Below are positions 41,107-49,971 of a DNA stretch of 64,000 bases, in pieces. How positions within the stretch are numbered: position 1 is the first letter of the stretch; each line of letters opens with the position of its first letter. A program made the translations under genes and the position numbers. This DNA is from an uncultured Lachnospiraceae bacterium (GTDB lineage: Bacteria; Bacillota; Clostridia; Lachnospirales; Lachnospiraceae), in contig CAJTXN010000002.1 of NCBI GenBank assembly GCA_910583605.1, positions 170,954 to 234,953 on the forward strand. Direction: 5' to 3'. The notes beneath the pieces were generated by a model that worked only from the letters and a program-made list of their open reading frames with translations, was not told where the DNA came from and made no database searches.

Positions 41107-43044
41107 TTACCATTCGTCAAATAGTTGCGCCGCTGCATTTGTCCGGCGCTGCTGCGGTGCTGCAGCACGTTTCGGCCGCGGCTGTTCTGGCAGGCTTTTG
41201 AGCCTGCGCTCCACGGCCTCCATGTCGGGGTTGATGATCCGGAAGCCGCCCAGTGCATAGTTGCGGCAGTCGAGCGCCTCGTTGCGCTCATGGCCGGGGA
41301 TCTTCACCCACGCCCAGCTATTGCCCCGCTTTGTCTGCGTGAGCTCCAGCTTTTCAGACAGCAGGCCGTTGAAGTAGTACGAGTCGTAGCCGTAGGACTC
41401 GCCCCGCGGGAAATGGCAGTATTTCGCGCCGGGTTCCTGCACCCGCACGTTTGACATGATCGCCTCTTTGCCAGCGTCCACGCCGAAGGTGTAAAGCCAG
41501 CACTTGCCGATCACCTGCTCATTTACCACAATTTTGACTTTCGAGGGTGGCGTCACGAAGGGGATCCCGTCGCCGCCTTTGCCCTTGATTGCAAAAACGC
41601 GCTTATTTTTCCGGGCCCGGCAGCGCAGGCGTACCTCTTGGGTATAGTGGCCGCCTTCGTCCACGCAGGTGATTGAGATCCGCAGGCCGCGCTTGCTGTC
41701 CTTGAAGCGGTACACATGCTCGATCACGTCGTCGAGCTGCTGCCATACGTCGTCGGTGTCCGGCTTCCCCATGATGTAGCCTTTTTTTATGCCCCACGTT
41801 TCGCCGTAGTAGCCGTGGCCCACGACTTCGTACTCCAGCCGGTTGTCCTGCGTGTCTACTCCGCAGGTGAGCACCAGCACGCCCTCCGGCAGCTCCACCG
41901 GGGAGCCGTCGGCATTGGTGCCGTAGTCCTCACGGCGGGCCAGCATGGTGTCCTCGTCGATTGTGCCGCCGCGATCCTCCCAGAGCTCGCCCAGCTTGGT
42001 GTTGTAGACGACTTTCAGCTTTTGCGGGTTGTCCTTGGCTCCGAGAAATTCAAGAACGATTTTCTCCCACGGCGTCCACGGGGACGAGAAGGCGTTCAGC
42101 CAGAAGGAGCGCACGCCGGTGGCGTATGCCTCCGGGTTCTCGGCGATCCACTTCGCAGGCTGCCGCCGCATGGTTTCCTCCGGTATAATGCAGCCGCAGT
42201 TAGGGCAGGCCCATGTGATTGGGCCGTTTATGGTGTAGGTTTTCTTCCCGCGCACCTTTTTGACGGTGTGCTCATAATGGATCCGGTCAAATATGATTTC
42301 GCCATACTCTCCGCACTCCGGGCACTGGTGGCACCAGCGCTCTTGTGTGCCCTTATAGTAGCTGTCCTCAATGTTCGAGGCTCCCTTTATTGTCGGGGTT
42401 GATACCTCGACGGCCTTTGCGTTGTAGAATGTGGTTTGTCTGGCCTCTGCCAGCGCCCACGGATCGCCCTCGGTTCCGGCGCTTATGGCCCAGCGGTCGC
42501 GCTCGTCGCCTATGATGTAGCGGGCCGGAGTAGAAGCCAGAGCGGAGGCGCTGTTCGATCCGGTGATCGTCAGCATACCGCCGGGAAAAGATTTTTGCAG
42601 GATCGTGTTCCCGGAGTCCCTCGTCTTTACGTCCGACACTTTCGCCCGCAGCGCCCGGCTGTCCCGTATCATGGGAGCGATCCGGAGGCGTGAAAACTTT
42701 CGGGCGTCCTCCAGCGTCGGCTGCACAAAGAGGATAGAGCCCGGATCTTGGTCGATAATGTACGCGATTATGTTCAGTTCAAGCTCAGACTTTCCCACCT
42801 GAGAAGCCGCCACCATAACAATTTTTTTCACCTTGGGATCGGTGAACGCTTCCATAGGCTCCCGGAGGTAGGGCGTGCGCGAAGTACGCCACGGGCCTGC
42901 CTCTGCGGAGGTTTCCGGCGATAGGCGGCGGTGTCTATCGGCCCATTCTGCCACCGTCAGATCCTCCGGCGGCTTGAAGTTCTGGACGGCCGGAGCTATG
43001 GCTGCGTTGAGCTTCCTTGCGGCTTTTTTAGTCGTCGGCTTCAT
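41107..43044 (-). CDS. terminase large subunit (lambda gpA family)
   Basis: 645 aa. ATPase part with VAASQVGKSELELNIIAYII (Walker A near 80-90) and SILFVQPTLEDARKFSRLRI, a zinc-ribbon-like pair (CHQCPEC/WACPNCG), and the C-terminal nuclease part with VLTCGVDTQDNRLEYEVVGH. It packages DNA into proheads with the small subunit. Membership in the gpA family suggests cos-type cutting, which is notable in an element that seems to integrate by transposase. Confidence 0.93.
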   Translation of the reverse strand: MKPTTKKAARKLNAAIAPAVQNFKPPEDLTVAEWADRHRRLSPETSAEAGPWRTSRTPYLREPMEAFTDPKVKKIVMVAASQVGKSELELNIIAYIIDQDPGSILFVQPTLEDARKFSRLRIAPMIRDSRALRAKVSDVKTRDSGNTILQKSFPGGMLTITGSNSASALASTPARYIIGDERDRWAISAGTEGDPWALAEARQTTFYNAKAVEVSTPTIKGASNIEDSYYKGTQERWCHQCPECGEYGEIIFDRIHYEHTVKKVRGKKTYTINGPITWACPNCGCIIPEETMRRQPAKWIAENPEAYATGVRSFWLNAFSSPWTPWEKIVLEFLGAKDNPQKLKVVYNTKLGELWEDRGGTIDEDTMLARREDYGTNADGSPVELPEGVLVLTCGVDTQDNRLEYEVVGHGYYGETWGIKKGYIMGKPDTDDVWQQLDDVIEHVYRFKDSKRGLRISITCVDEGGHYTQEVRLRCRARKNKRVFAIKGKGGDGIPFVTPPSKVKIVVNEQVIGKCWLYTFGVDAGKEAIMSNVRVQEPGAKYCHFPRGESYGYDSYYFNGLLSEKLELTQTKRGNSWAWVKIPGHERNEALDCRNYALGGFRIINPDMEAVERRLKSLPEQPRPKRAAAPQQRRTNAAAQLFDEW

Positions 43045-43603
43045 CTGCGAGCGCTTCGCCCCAGCCTTCGCGATCCCTTACCCGCCGCTGATAAACTTCG
43101 GGATCGTATTGATAGCCCGCGAGCTCGTTCAGGATTTTGTGACACTCGGCGCGGATCAGTGCTGAGGCTTCGTTCGCGGTGGCTGCCTGCGCAACGTCCA
43201 TAGCGAGACGGCCGGGCAGGGCCATTATCATGCTGCGGACGGTGTAAACGAGGTCATTTGTCACGGCCTCCACGTCCTCGCTCCGGTGCATTTTCCCCTC
43301 CAGCTCTTTGAGCTGCATTTCTGCGATCTTGGCCTTGCTCTGTTTCAGGTCGGCCTCGGCCCGCAGCTTGTCGGCCTCAGCCTTCGCGGTGTCCGCGGTC
43401 TTGGCTTCCTTGCCGTTGGCCTTCTCCCGCAGGTGCTTTATGTACGCCTTGACGGTTGGCAGCAGGTCGAATTTGTACGGACGCTGCGACGCCGCAGGAA
43501 GGACGCCAGACTTTGCGAGCTGCTGTACCCGTCGCTCGTCGAGGTCAAAAAGTTTCGCTATTATTGCGGTGGTTTGCAGGTTTTGTTTCGGTGCTTCGGC
43601 CAT
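43028..43603 (-). CDS. terminase small subunit (Nu1-like)
   Basis: 191 aa from the ATG at 43603 after AAAGGAGG. An N-terminal winged helix (TTAIIAKLFDLDERRVQQLA, SGVLPAASQRPYKFDLLPTV) and a coiled coil (ADKLRAEADLKQSKAKIAEM) as in lambda Nu1. It recognises packaging DNA. Stop overlaps the large-subunit start. Confidence 0.88.
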   Translation of the reverse strand: MAEAPKQNLQTTAIIAKLFDLDERRVQQLAKSGVLPAASQRPYKFDLLPTVKAYIKHLREKANGKEAKTADTAKAEADKLRAEADLKQSKAKIAEMQLKELEGKMHRSEDVEAVTNDLVYTVRSMIMALPGRLAMDVAQAATANEASALIRAECHKILNELAGYQYDPEVYQRRVRDREGWGEALADEADD

Positions 43604-43893
43604 GGCGTCACCTCCTTTCTGCGCAGCTGGCGAAACGAAACGCCCTGAAAAAAATTTTTTGAGTCTGCTCGTCTTTTGGGCTCGCAAGCACCGCAGGGCT
43701 TTTGCGGGCTTCACAGTACCTTGCGCGTCCGATCGGCGCGGGCTCGTTTGCTGCCTCGGCTTTGCGTGCCTCGTGGCGGCCTCTCTGTGGCCCTCTGGCG
43801 GTCTTTGTGGCCGGTGGTGTGGCTCTGCTTGCCCTCGGCACTTGGTGCCCGTGTGTGGGGCTCTGGCGGGCTTGTGCGGGGTGTCTTGGCAGG
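43604..43893. other. 290-bp gap before the terminase, candidate cos/pac region
   Basis: No convincing gene on either strand. It is GT/GC-rich on the plus strand with repeated TGGC/CTCTGG-like words and an AAAAAAATTTTTT tract (43650-43662). In lambda-type phages cos lies directly upstream of the small terminase gene, so this is the natural candidate. I see no clear cos consensus. Confidence 0.35.
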
Positions 43894-44586
43894 CTATCTC
43901 ATGGCCCGCTCTATGTGGTGGTTGAAGCGCTCGCCCAGCTTGGTGTTGATTGTCTGCTCGATTGTCTCGCGGGCTCTGCCGTCTATCATTTGAGGCACGG
44001 ACAGAGTGCGCACGGCCTCGATCGGCTGGCGTCCGTCCCCGCTCTTTTGGTAGGGCAGCACGACGCCCCCGCGCCCGGCGGTCAGGAATGTGTCGCTGCC
44101 CATGGCTGAGCGCTGGCCCTTAATGATTGTCGCCTTTACGGTGTAGGGCTTCGGCGGCCGTATCATAGCCACGGGAGATCCTGCGGCTATAAGCTGGCCG
44201 GGGATCCGGATCGGGTTCTTCTGTTTGGTTGTGGGGGCCTGCTTCGGGCTCATTTTGAAATGAAGCGGCGTCAGGGTTCTGCCCTTATACTCCAGCGTTG
44301 CCCCGTCCACGGATATGCCCGCGACTCTGATTGAGGTATGTCCGCGGCTTGGCCGTTTGGCTGCTTCCTTTATGGCGGCAGCGTCCACGCCGTAGTGCTC
44401 GCGGATCCCCTTTGATACCCAGCCGGGCCCTCTTGTTGTGAAGTCCGACACGGTGCGCTTGATTGCTACCTCGCCGCCGTCCCGTAGCTTCTGGAGCTTT
44501 TTCATAATGTCGCCCGCTCCAGAATGAGACACGGTAAAGCCGCCCCTTGTGTGCCGAGCTGGGCCTGCGTTGAATAGGTCGCTCAT
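43894..44586 (-). CDS. prophage minor tail protein Z (GPZ)-like protein
   Basis: 230 aa, basic. GDIMKKLQKLRDGGEVAIKRTV, TRGPGWVSKGIREHYGVDAA and LTPLHFKMSPKQAPTTKQKN match the prophage minor tail Z family (tail completion). First gene of the late operon, placed before the terminase instead of next to the tail genes. Confidence 0.75.
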   Translation of the reverse strand: MSDLFNAGPARHTRGGFTVSHSGAGDIMKKLQKLRDGGEVAIKRTVSDFTTRGPGWVSKGIREHYGVDAAAIKEAAKRPSRGHTSIRVAGISVDGATLEYKGRTLTPLHFKMSPKQAPTTKQKNPIRIPGQLIAAGSPVAMIRPPKPYTVKATIIKGQRSAMGSDTFLTAGRGGVVLPYQKSGDGRQPIEAVRTLSVPQMIDGRARETIEQTINTKLGERFNHHIERAMR

Positions 44587-44680
44587 GGTGCCCGCCTCCT
44601 TTTCTGTGCATGTGAAAAGCCGCCCAGAGGCGTGAGTGCTCTCCAGACGGCTTTCGCTATTGTATAGGGTAGCACTTTGG

Positions 44681-44730
44681 TTTTATCCCTTTCAATCCCT
44701 TTTTATCCCCTTTTATCCCTTTTTGTCCCC
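44681..44730 (+). repeat. five 10-bp iterons in the late-control region
   Basis: Consecutive blocks TTTTATCCCT, TTCAATCCCT, TTTTATCCCC, TTTTATCCCT and TTTTGTCCCC, period exactly 10 bp, one helical turn. They lie between the early operon (ending 44810) and the late operon (starting 44586). Likely binding array for a regulator of late transcription; the TATCCC core also occurs at 15327-15392. Confidence 0.75.
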
Positions 44731-44763
44731 CAGCTTTTCCACAATGCTGCCGGGTGATGTGCA

Positions 44764-44806
44764 TAAAAAGGCCCGCCTCCGGCCGTTTTGTGGCTTTTGG
44801 CGGGCT
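44764..44806 (-). terminator. terminator at the end of the early operon
   Basis: Minus strand AGCCCGCC pairs with GGCGGGCCT, followed by TTTTTAT. It separates early from late genes. Confidence 0.75.
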
Positions 44807-44809
44807 TTC

Positions 44810-45304
44810 TTACTCGCTTTCTTTGGTCTGGGCGTATATTTTCGCCAGAGCTTGCAGGGCAGAGCCGTGGAGCTTAAATGTCCGTTTCAGGTACTTGTCG
44901 GCCTTCTCGTCGTAGTCCGGCTCCCCACTGAATAGGGCGGCGCATATCGGCCACCACTTCACATGGTCGAGATAGTGCATTTCTATGACGGTCTGCTCGT
45001 CCGGCCGTTCCATTTGCTCGATCATGTCCTCCAGCTCTTTGCGTTCTGCGGCTTCGTCTGCGATCATGTCCCGGATCGCTTGCTGGAGCTCCAGCTTTTT
45101 GAGGACTTGCCGCTCGGTCTTGCTGGATCCGTCGCCGCCTCCGCTCGGTTCTCCGGAGAGGTTCGGGCTCGAAGGTGCGCCCATGACAGACTCCAGATAC
45201 TCCAGCCGCTCGATCTGGTTATCAATCCGGCGCTGGAAGGCCGCGTAGTGCTCCAGCTTTTGCTTGATCGCGTCGGTTTCCTTTGGCTTTTTGGTCTGGC
45301 TCAT
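44810..45304 (-). CDS. sigma-region-4-like late transcription regulator (DUF1492-type)
   Basis: 164 aa. An N-terminal helical part (QKLEHYAAFQRRIDNQIERL), a Gly/Ser linker, then EAAERKELEDMIEQM and a sigma-4/HTH-like C-terminus (EQTVIEMHYLDHVKWWPICA, ADKYLKRTFKLHGSALQALA). DUF1492/ArpU-type proteins switch on phage late genes. It is the last gene before the iterons and late operon, as expected. Confidence 0.75.
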   Translation of the reverse strand: MSQTKKPKETDAIKQKLEHYAAFQRRIDNQIERLEYLESVMGAPSSPNLSGEPSGGGDGSSKTERQVLKKLELQQAIRDMIADEAAERKELEDMIEQMERPDEQTVIEMHYLDHVKWWPICAALFSGEPDYDEKADKYLKRTFKLHGSALQALAKIYAQTKESE

Positions 45305-45325
45305 GGGCTCGCCTCCTTTCTGCTG

Positions 45326-46666
45326 CTATTCCGTGAACACTTGGTCGAATTGCTCACGGGCCAGCTCCTTGCCCTTCCTGATTAGCCGGATCCCGGTCGT
45401 TTTCCCGGTTGTCTTTATGTAGCGGCGCACGATCACGTCCACATACCGGGGCTCCATTTCCATGATGAACGACGCTTGCCCGACACTTTCAGCAGCGATC
45501 AGCGTCGTGCCTGATCCCCCGAATGTGTCGAGCACTCCCTTGGCCCAGTCCGTATTGTCCAGCAGCTTCTCCAGTATCTCCACCGGCTTTTGCGTCGGGT
45601 GAAGCTCATTCCCGGAGCGGGTGGCCTCCAGTACGTTGCCGTAGCCCTTGTGATTGTCCCATTTTGGCTTTGTCCGGTGCGCGAACATAACGAGCTCATG
45701 CTGCGTCCTCCAGCCGTTCCCCATGCCGGGGCTTTTCTTGTTCCAGACAAGCATATTCCGAACGCCGAGGCCGGAGCCTTCCACGAGGTCAAATAAATAC
45801 ACCCACATGCGCCAGTCTGTAAAGAGGTAGGCCACTTTCACGTCAATGGCTCCGAGTATGGCCTTCATTAGCACCTGATAGCCCCGCGTTGAGAGGTTGT
45901 CGCTGCTGATCGTCGGCGTGGTGTAGCCGCCTTGGCCGTCCGCTTGCTTCGTTCCTATGGATCCGGTAACTTTCCCGGACTCTTGGAAGCCGCCGGAGCA
46001 GTAGGGCGGATCGGTGAGCAGGATCTCCGGGTGTGCGCCGTCCAGCAGCAGCTCCCGATCTTTTTCGCTGGTGGCGTCTCCGCAGACGACGCGGTGGCGG
46101 CCGAGGATCCAGAGGTCGCCCTTCTGGGTGACTGTCTGATCGGGTTCTGGCGGCTCCGGTATGTCGTCCGGCTCGTGGAGGTCGTTGTGCAGGGCTTCTG
46201 ACAACGCGGTGACGAGGCTCTCCACCTCGTCCTCCGTGTACCCGGTCAGCTCCATGGGGATCTCGCCGGTGTCAATCTCCGCGAAAATATCGGCCAGCAG
46301 CCGGTTGTCTGTCTCTGCCAGCTCTGCGATCCGGTTGTCGGCCACCAGATCGGCGTATTCCTCGGCCTCGGTGGTGTAGTTCTGATAGTCCACCGGGGCC
46401 TCTTTCATTCCTTCCAGAAGGGCAGCAGAGAGGCGGCCGTGTCCCTTTACTATGAAGCCGGAGCGCTTCGAGACGGTGATCGGCTGCCTCCAGCCGGTCT
46501 GCCTGATTATGCGGCCGAGTAGCTGGATCTGGTTGTCTGGGTGCTGGTTCGGGTTCTTTGGGTTCGGTATTAGCTTTGCAACGTCCACGATCGCGTCGTG
46601 TGCGCAGAATACCGGCACGCCGTCGGCCCACGCTTTCGGCTCTGCTTCTGTTTGGTAGTCGCTCAT
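45326..46666 (-). CDS. ParB-domain DNA methyltransferase
   Basis: 446 aa. An N-terminal ParB/sulfiredoxin-like domain (about 25-115: PNPKNPNQHPDNQIQLLGRI, IVKGHGRLSAALLEG) is fused to a beta-class methyltransferase with LLTDPPY (motif IV, near 216) and LDTFGGSGTTLIAAE (motif I, near 385). The fusion is common in phages. It probably protects phage DNA from host restriction; specificity unknown. SD GGGGGTGAGG. Confidence 0.88.
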   Translation of the reverse strand: MSDYQTEAEPKAWADGVPVFCAHDAIVDVAKLIPNPKNPNQHPDNQIQLLGRIIRQTGWRQPITVSKRSGFIVKGHGRLSAALLEGMKEAPVDYQNYTTEAEEYADLVADNRIAELAETDNRLLADIFAEIDTGEIPMELTGYTEDEVESLVTALSEALHNDLHEPDDIPEPPEPDQTVTQKGDLWILGRHRVVCGDATSEKDRELLLDGAHPEILLTDPPYCSGGFQESGKVTGSIGTKQADGQGGYTTPTISSDNLSTRGYQVLMKAILGAIDVKVAYLFTDWRMWVYLFDLVEGSGLGVRNMLVWNKKSPGMGNGWRTQHELVMFAHRTKPKWDNHKGYGNVLEATRSGNELHPTQKPVEILEKLLDNTDWAKGVLDTFGGSGTTLIAAESVGQASFIMEMEPRYVDVIVRRYIKTTGKTTGIRLIRKGKELAREQFDQVFTE

Positions 46667-47055
46667 GTTGTCCTCACCCCCTCAATAGTTTTTAGGATCC
46701 GCTTGCGTAGATCGTTGTCGGTTTCTCCGGGTTTCCGGCGCAGGTTGTACATGCTGGCTGTTTTGTCCAGCATTTTGCCATGGATCAGCAGTTTGAAGTC
46801 TTTTCGGATCCGGTTCACCACGCGCCGGGTGCGGTTCCAGCGGTGCAGCTTGCAGGCCAGTATAACGGCATTTGCCAGAAGCACGCAGCAGAACATGAGC
46901 GAGCACATGATCCACGCATAGCCGAGAGCCACGCCCGGCCAGCTCCATGTCAGCCGCCCGCTCACTTTGCAGAAAAGAAGCAGCAGGGCCGCCAGTGTTG
47001 CGATCACGGCCCACGCTCTGTTAAATATGCGGCTTGTGTTATTTCTTCCTTTCAC
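46663..47055 (-). CDS. two-helix membrane protein of unknown function
   Basis: 130 aa. Membrane helices at about 13-33 and 40-68 (AWAVIATLAALLLLFCKVSG; ALGYAWIMCSLMFCCVLLAN), then a basic cytosolic tail (RTRRVVNRIRKDFKLL, KPGETDNDLRKRIL). GTG start after AAGGAGGG, overlapping its neighbours. Family not recognised. Confidence 0.6.
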   Translation of the reverse strand: MKGRNNTSRIFNRAWAVIATLAALLLLFCKVSGRLTWSWPGVALGYAWIMCSLMFCCVLLANAVILACKLHRWNRTRRVVNRIRKDFKLLIHGKMLDKTASMYNLRRKPGETDNDLRKRILKTIEGVRTT

Positions 47056-47692
47056 GGTTTGCCCTCCTTCTTTGAGCCCGGTTTCCGGCCGGGTTTGGCT
47101 TGTTTGTCTGGTAGGGGCTTAAAAAGCCCGCTTTGACGGCGCACTCAGTACAGAGAAGCTCTACGCCCTGCGCCTCTTTGAGCTTGTCGGCCTCCGGCAT
47201 TTTCCAGCACTTGCGGCCGCAGTTCGGGCAGCTTATCGGCACCCAGTCCGGGTGCTTCGCCTGCACGTCGCCGTTCAGGTTTTTGTCAAGCGGCAGGCAG
47301 AGGATCCCGCCCTTGTCGCTGTATTTCCTCGGCGTCAGATCGAAGCCTTTCGCCCGGAGCTGGTCGCGGGTGTCGTTCTTGACTTCCTGCTGCAATACTT
47401 CGAGGACTTCCACCTGATCGAGCTCCAGACAGAACGCACCCTGCGGCTCCCACTTCTTTGCCTTCCAGTCCTTTGCGAAGTCCTCCAGCGTGTCGTAGCA
47501 GCAGAGCCCGGCCTTTTCCTCGGTGATGAACATTGTCTCCATTACGGCCTCGTCGTCGGCGTCGTCCCAGCCGAAAAGGTGCCAGCTGTCGTAGTTGTCA
47601 TAGTCCCACTGGGAAAAGTGGAGCGTGTGGCCGTCAATCGGCCAGCCGGTGCCTTTTACGGTTCCCTTGATGATCTTCGGTTTGTATTCCAT
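47039..47692 (-). CDS. phage protein with zinc ribbon
   Basis: 217 aa. An N-terminal acidic/aromatic region (WDYDNYDSWHLFGWDDADDE) precedes a C-terminal zinc ribbon (CPNCGRKCW, LLCTECAVKAGF) and a basic tail (NRAQRRRANRERKK). Possibly nucleic-acid binding. AAGGAGG present. Confidence 0.6.
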   Translation of the reverse strand: MEYKPKIIKGTVKGTGWPIDGHTLHFSQWDYDNYDSWHLFGWDDADDEAVMETMFITEEKAGLCCYDTLEDFAKDWKAKKWEPQGAFCLELDQVEVLEVLQQEVKNDTRDQLRAKGFDLTPRKYSDKGGILCLPLDKNLNGDVQAKHPDWVPISCPNCGRKCWKMPEADKLKEAQGVELLCTECAVKAGFLSPYQTNKPNPAGNRAQRRRANRERKK

Positions 47693-47743
47693 GTTTTTGC
47701 CTCCTTATTTGAAAAGCATTTGCTTTTTATGCTTTTATTTGCT

Positions 47744-48007
47744 TTACTGTGCTTTGCCGTGCTTTCTGAATTTGTCCGGCGCGTCGCAGGTGCTCCAGTG
47801 TGGCGTATAGCCCCAGCCCGTTGCCTCTGCCGGATCGTCCACCGGTTCGCAGCTTATCACGTCCCCGGCGGGCGTCACCAGCTTGGTGCTGCCTCCGGGC
47901 TTTGTGCGGTAGTTCACCGGCTTGGCGTCGCACGGCATTGAACGGCCGGAGCGGGTACGGATCCAGAGGATCGGCTTCCCGCAGCTTTTACATGTTCTTA
48001 TATTCAT
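47744..48007 (-). CDS. small zinc-ribbon protein
   Basis: 87 aa with CKSCGKPILWIRTRSGRSMP followed by CDAKPVNYR, and a HWSTCDAP end. A small phage protein of the kind common in clostridial prophage early regions. No assigned role. Confidence 0.65.
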   Translation of the reverse strand: MNIRTCKSCGKPILWIRTRSGRSMPCDAKPVNYRTKPGGSTKLVTPAGDVISCEPVDDPAEATGWGYTPHWSTCDAPDKFRKHGKAQ

Positions 48008-48019
48008 GTGATCGCCTCC

Positions 48020-48679
48020 TTACCATGTCCATGTGTCGCGCTCCGGCAGGAATACCACCGGCACGCCCTCGTATTTGCTCATGTACTCCATAGGAGTGTC
48101 CGGTTCGCCGTCGAAGGCATTATACAGAGCGCTGCATAACTTTGGCGCGTTGTCGGCCCTCGGCTCAACGTCTTTCCAGAGCTTCCCGCTTTCGTCCTCA
48201 TAAACCGGACGATCCCAGCTGTCGCGGCCTTTATGCCTCAGCAGCAGGCACGCCTCCCAGTTCCAGAGCCCCTGCCTGCCCTTTGCCGGTATCGGCTCCG
48301 GCAGCTTTTGGACGTTTGCCAGCTTCCACGCATACCGGCCCGGCGTATAGTCGCCGAGGGCCAGCTCGTCCGGTGTCAATGTGGTGATGTACTCCGGCGT
48401 TATCCTGATACAGTCCACGAGCTCGGCGGTGGCGAGTATGCAGCCTATAGGGAAGGTTGCCGGGCCGTCGATTGTTTCCGGCAGCTCCAGCCGCCTGCAT
48501 ATTACCTCCCGCGCCTTGTCGTCCATGTAGAGATTGCTCCATGTGTGCTGTATTGCCTTCATGGCAGAGTGGATCGCGATCGGGCCGCGGTATTTCGTGG
48601 CCCAGCTTCGCGTCTCGTTTCCTTTGATACCGGCAGCCAGAGCCCCGGCCCATGGCTGCCATACGGTGATCGCTTTCAT
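48020..48679 (-). CDS. ASCH-domain protein
   Basis: 219 aa. MKAITVWQPWAGALAAGIKG, ETRSWATKYRGPIAIHSAMK and IGCILATAELVDC are the ASCH (PUA-like, RNA-binding) core. The RNA partner is unknown. Starts one base from the stop of the methyltransferase relic upstream. Confidence 0.75.
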   Translation of the reverse strand: MKAITVWQPWAGALAAGIKGNETRSWATKYRGPIAIHSAMKAIQHTWSNLYMDDKAREVICRRLELPETIDGPATFPIGCILATAELVDCIRITPEYITTLTPDELALGDYTPGRYAWKLANVQKLPEPIPAKGRQGLWNWEACLLLRHKGRDSWDRPVYEDESGKLWKDVEPRADNAPKLCSALYNAFDGEPDTPMEYMSKYEGVPVVFLPERDTWTW

Positions 48680-49355
48680 TTATCCCTCGCTTTCTGCCGT
48701 CCAGATAATAGCGGAGCGCCCCGTCACGCTGCACGCCCGCTTTCCGGCGTTTCTGATTTTTCCGGCCGCCTGCGCTTTGGTGAGGATCGGGCCCACGTCG
48801 CTGCGGCTTACCTGCTGCCCCCGATCTGCCAGAACGGCGGCGATCTCGTTTGCCGTCATGGCCTCGCCCCGGATCAGCTCCAGCACCATGTCGCGGAGGC
48901 TCTGGCCCATGTCCGGGCTACGCCACACAATAACGGCAGAAGGGAAGGGGGCGGAGTCTTTGGCGTTGCCGTCCTCGTCCGTGAATTTGAGTCGCCCGCG
49001 CAGGAAACGGATCTCGGCAGCTTTCCCGTGCAGTATGTAGTCGTGGAAGTATGAAGTGTCCGTTCTTGCTGGTATGAGCATAACAACGACGGTACCCGGC
49101 TTCTGGCTTTCTTCGTAGCCCTTCCTTACCCATTCGCTGATATTGCGGCCGTATGGAGGATTGCAGAACACACAAGATCCCCCCCCAGCTTTCTTTCAGG
49201 CCGTCGTCGGCCGGTGTGAAATATCTCGCGCACTTGGCGCTTTTATCGGTAGCGGCCGGATCGAGGTTGAAATGAAACTCCCGATCCAGCTCTGCGAAAA
49301 AGTCGGCCGGAGTACACCAGTCCAGCTTTTTGCTGCTTAACAATGCCTCATTCAT
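48680..49355 (-). pseudogene. phage Dam-type N6-adenine methyltransferase, out of frame at a G8 tract
   Basis: The N-terminal part (from the ATG at 49355, good AAAGGAG: MNEALLSSKKLDWCTPADFF, DREFHFNLDPAATDKSAKC) and C-terminal part (VFCNPPYGRNISEWVRKGYE, with the NPPY motif) are in different frames. The break is at a run of eight G on the coding strand (49179-49186). With seven G the sequence reads KESWGGSCVFCNPPYG, restoring the family consensus. Either a true off-state of a phase-variable gene or an assembly error. The C-terminal part also carries a small winged-helix-like extension. Confidence 0.8.
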
Positions 49356-49971
49356 TTGTCTGATCTCCTTTCTGTTCACTGTCTGGAGCGTCGAGCTCCA
49401 CGCCTTCCAGCAGTTTGAGCACTCCGGCGATATACTGCACCCGGTAGGGCTCCAGCTCGGCCAGCTTCATGTGCTTGTGGCCGTATATGTCCTTCATGTC
49501 GCGCCAGACTTCCCACGGCACCCGGAAAAAGTCTTGCAGGCCCACGCTCACCAGAACAAAGGCAGCAGCGCCGAGGCCGTGGTGGGTGCTCAGGCTTTCC
49601 ACCTGCTCGTCGGTGAGGCGGCTCTGTTCGATCCGGTCGCTGTCGGTGTGCTTTGCCTCGAATACCACGGCGCGGCCTCCGGTGAGGGTGCCCTTAAAAT
49701 CAGGCTGCCCGGCCTTGATGTAGCAGGCAAGAAACTGGCCTTGCCGGTTCGGCGGCCGGAGAGGACGCATAGGCTCCGGCGTCTTTTCGACGTAGGCCAC
49801 GCCCTTGTCCTTATACCAGTTCAGGCTCGCGGCGATCAGGTTCTCGAAGTGTTCCCCGGCCCGCTTGCTCTGGAGTCCTCGCTGGCTGCGCTGGATATTG
49901 GAGAGGGCGGTTGCTGCTGTTGGATCCGGGTAGCCCTCGCGGTTTTTCCCCGGCACCATGTCCCAGCTCAC
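49348..49971 (-). CDS. recU: RecU-type Holliday junction resolvase
   Basis: 207 aa. QRSQRGLQSKRAGEHFENLI, then AGQPDFKGTLTGGRAVVFEA with K.T..R contain the RecU nuclease residues (D, E and K of the PDF...FEAK site), followed by HHGLGAAAFVLVSVG. It resolves four-way junctions arising during phage recombination or packaging. Start coupled to the previous stop (GTGA). Confidence 0.85.
   Translation of the reverse strand: MSWDMVPGKNREGYPDPTAATALSNIQRSQRGLQSKRAGEHFENLIAASLNWYKDKGVAYVEKTPEPMRPLRPPNRQGQFLACYIKAGQPDFKGTLTGGRAVVFEAKHTDSDRIEQSRLTDEQVESLSTHHGLGAAAFVLVSVGLQDFFRVPWEVWRDMKDIYGHKHMKLAELEPYRVQYIAGVLKLLEGVELDAPDSEQKGDQTNE

Noticed and set aside
44676..44735. CRISPR-like array
   Set aside because: The repeats are 10 bp with no spacers; they are iterons.
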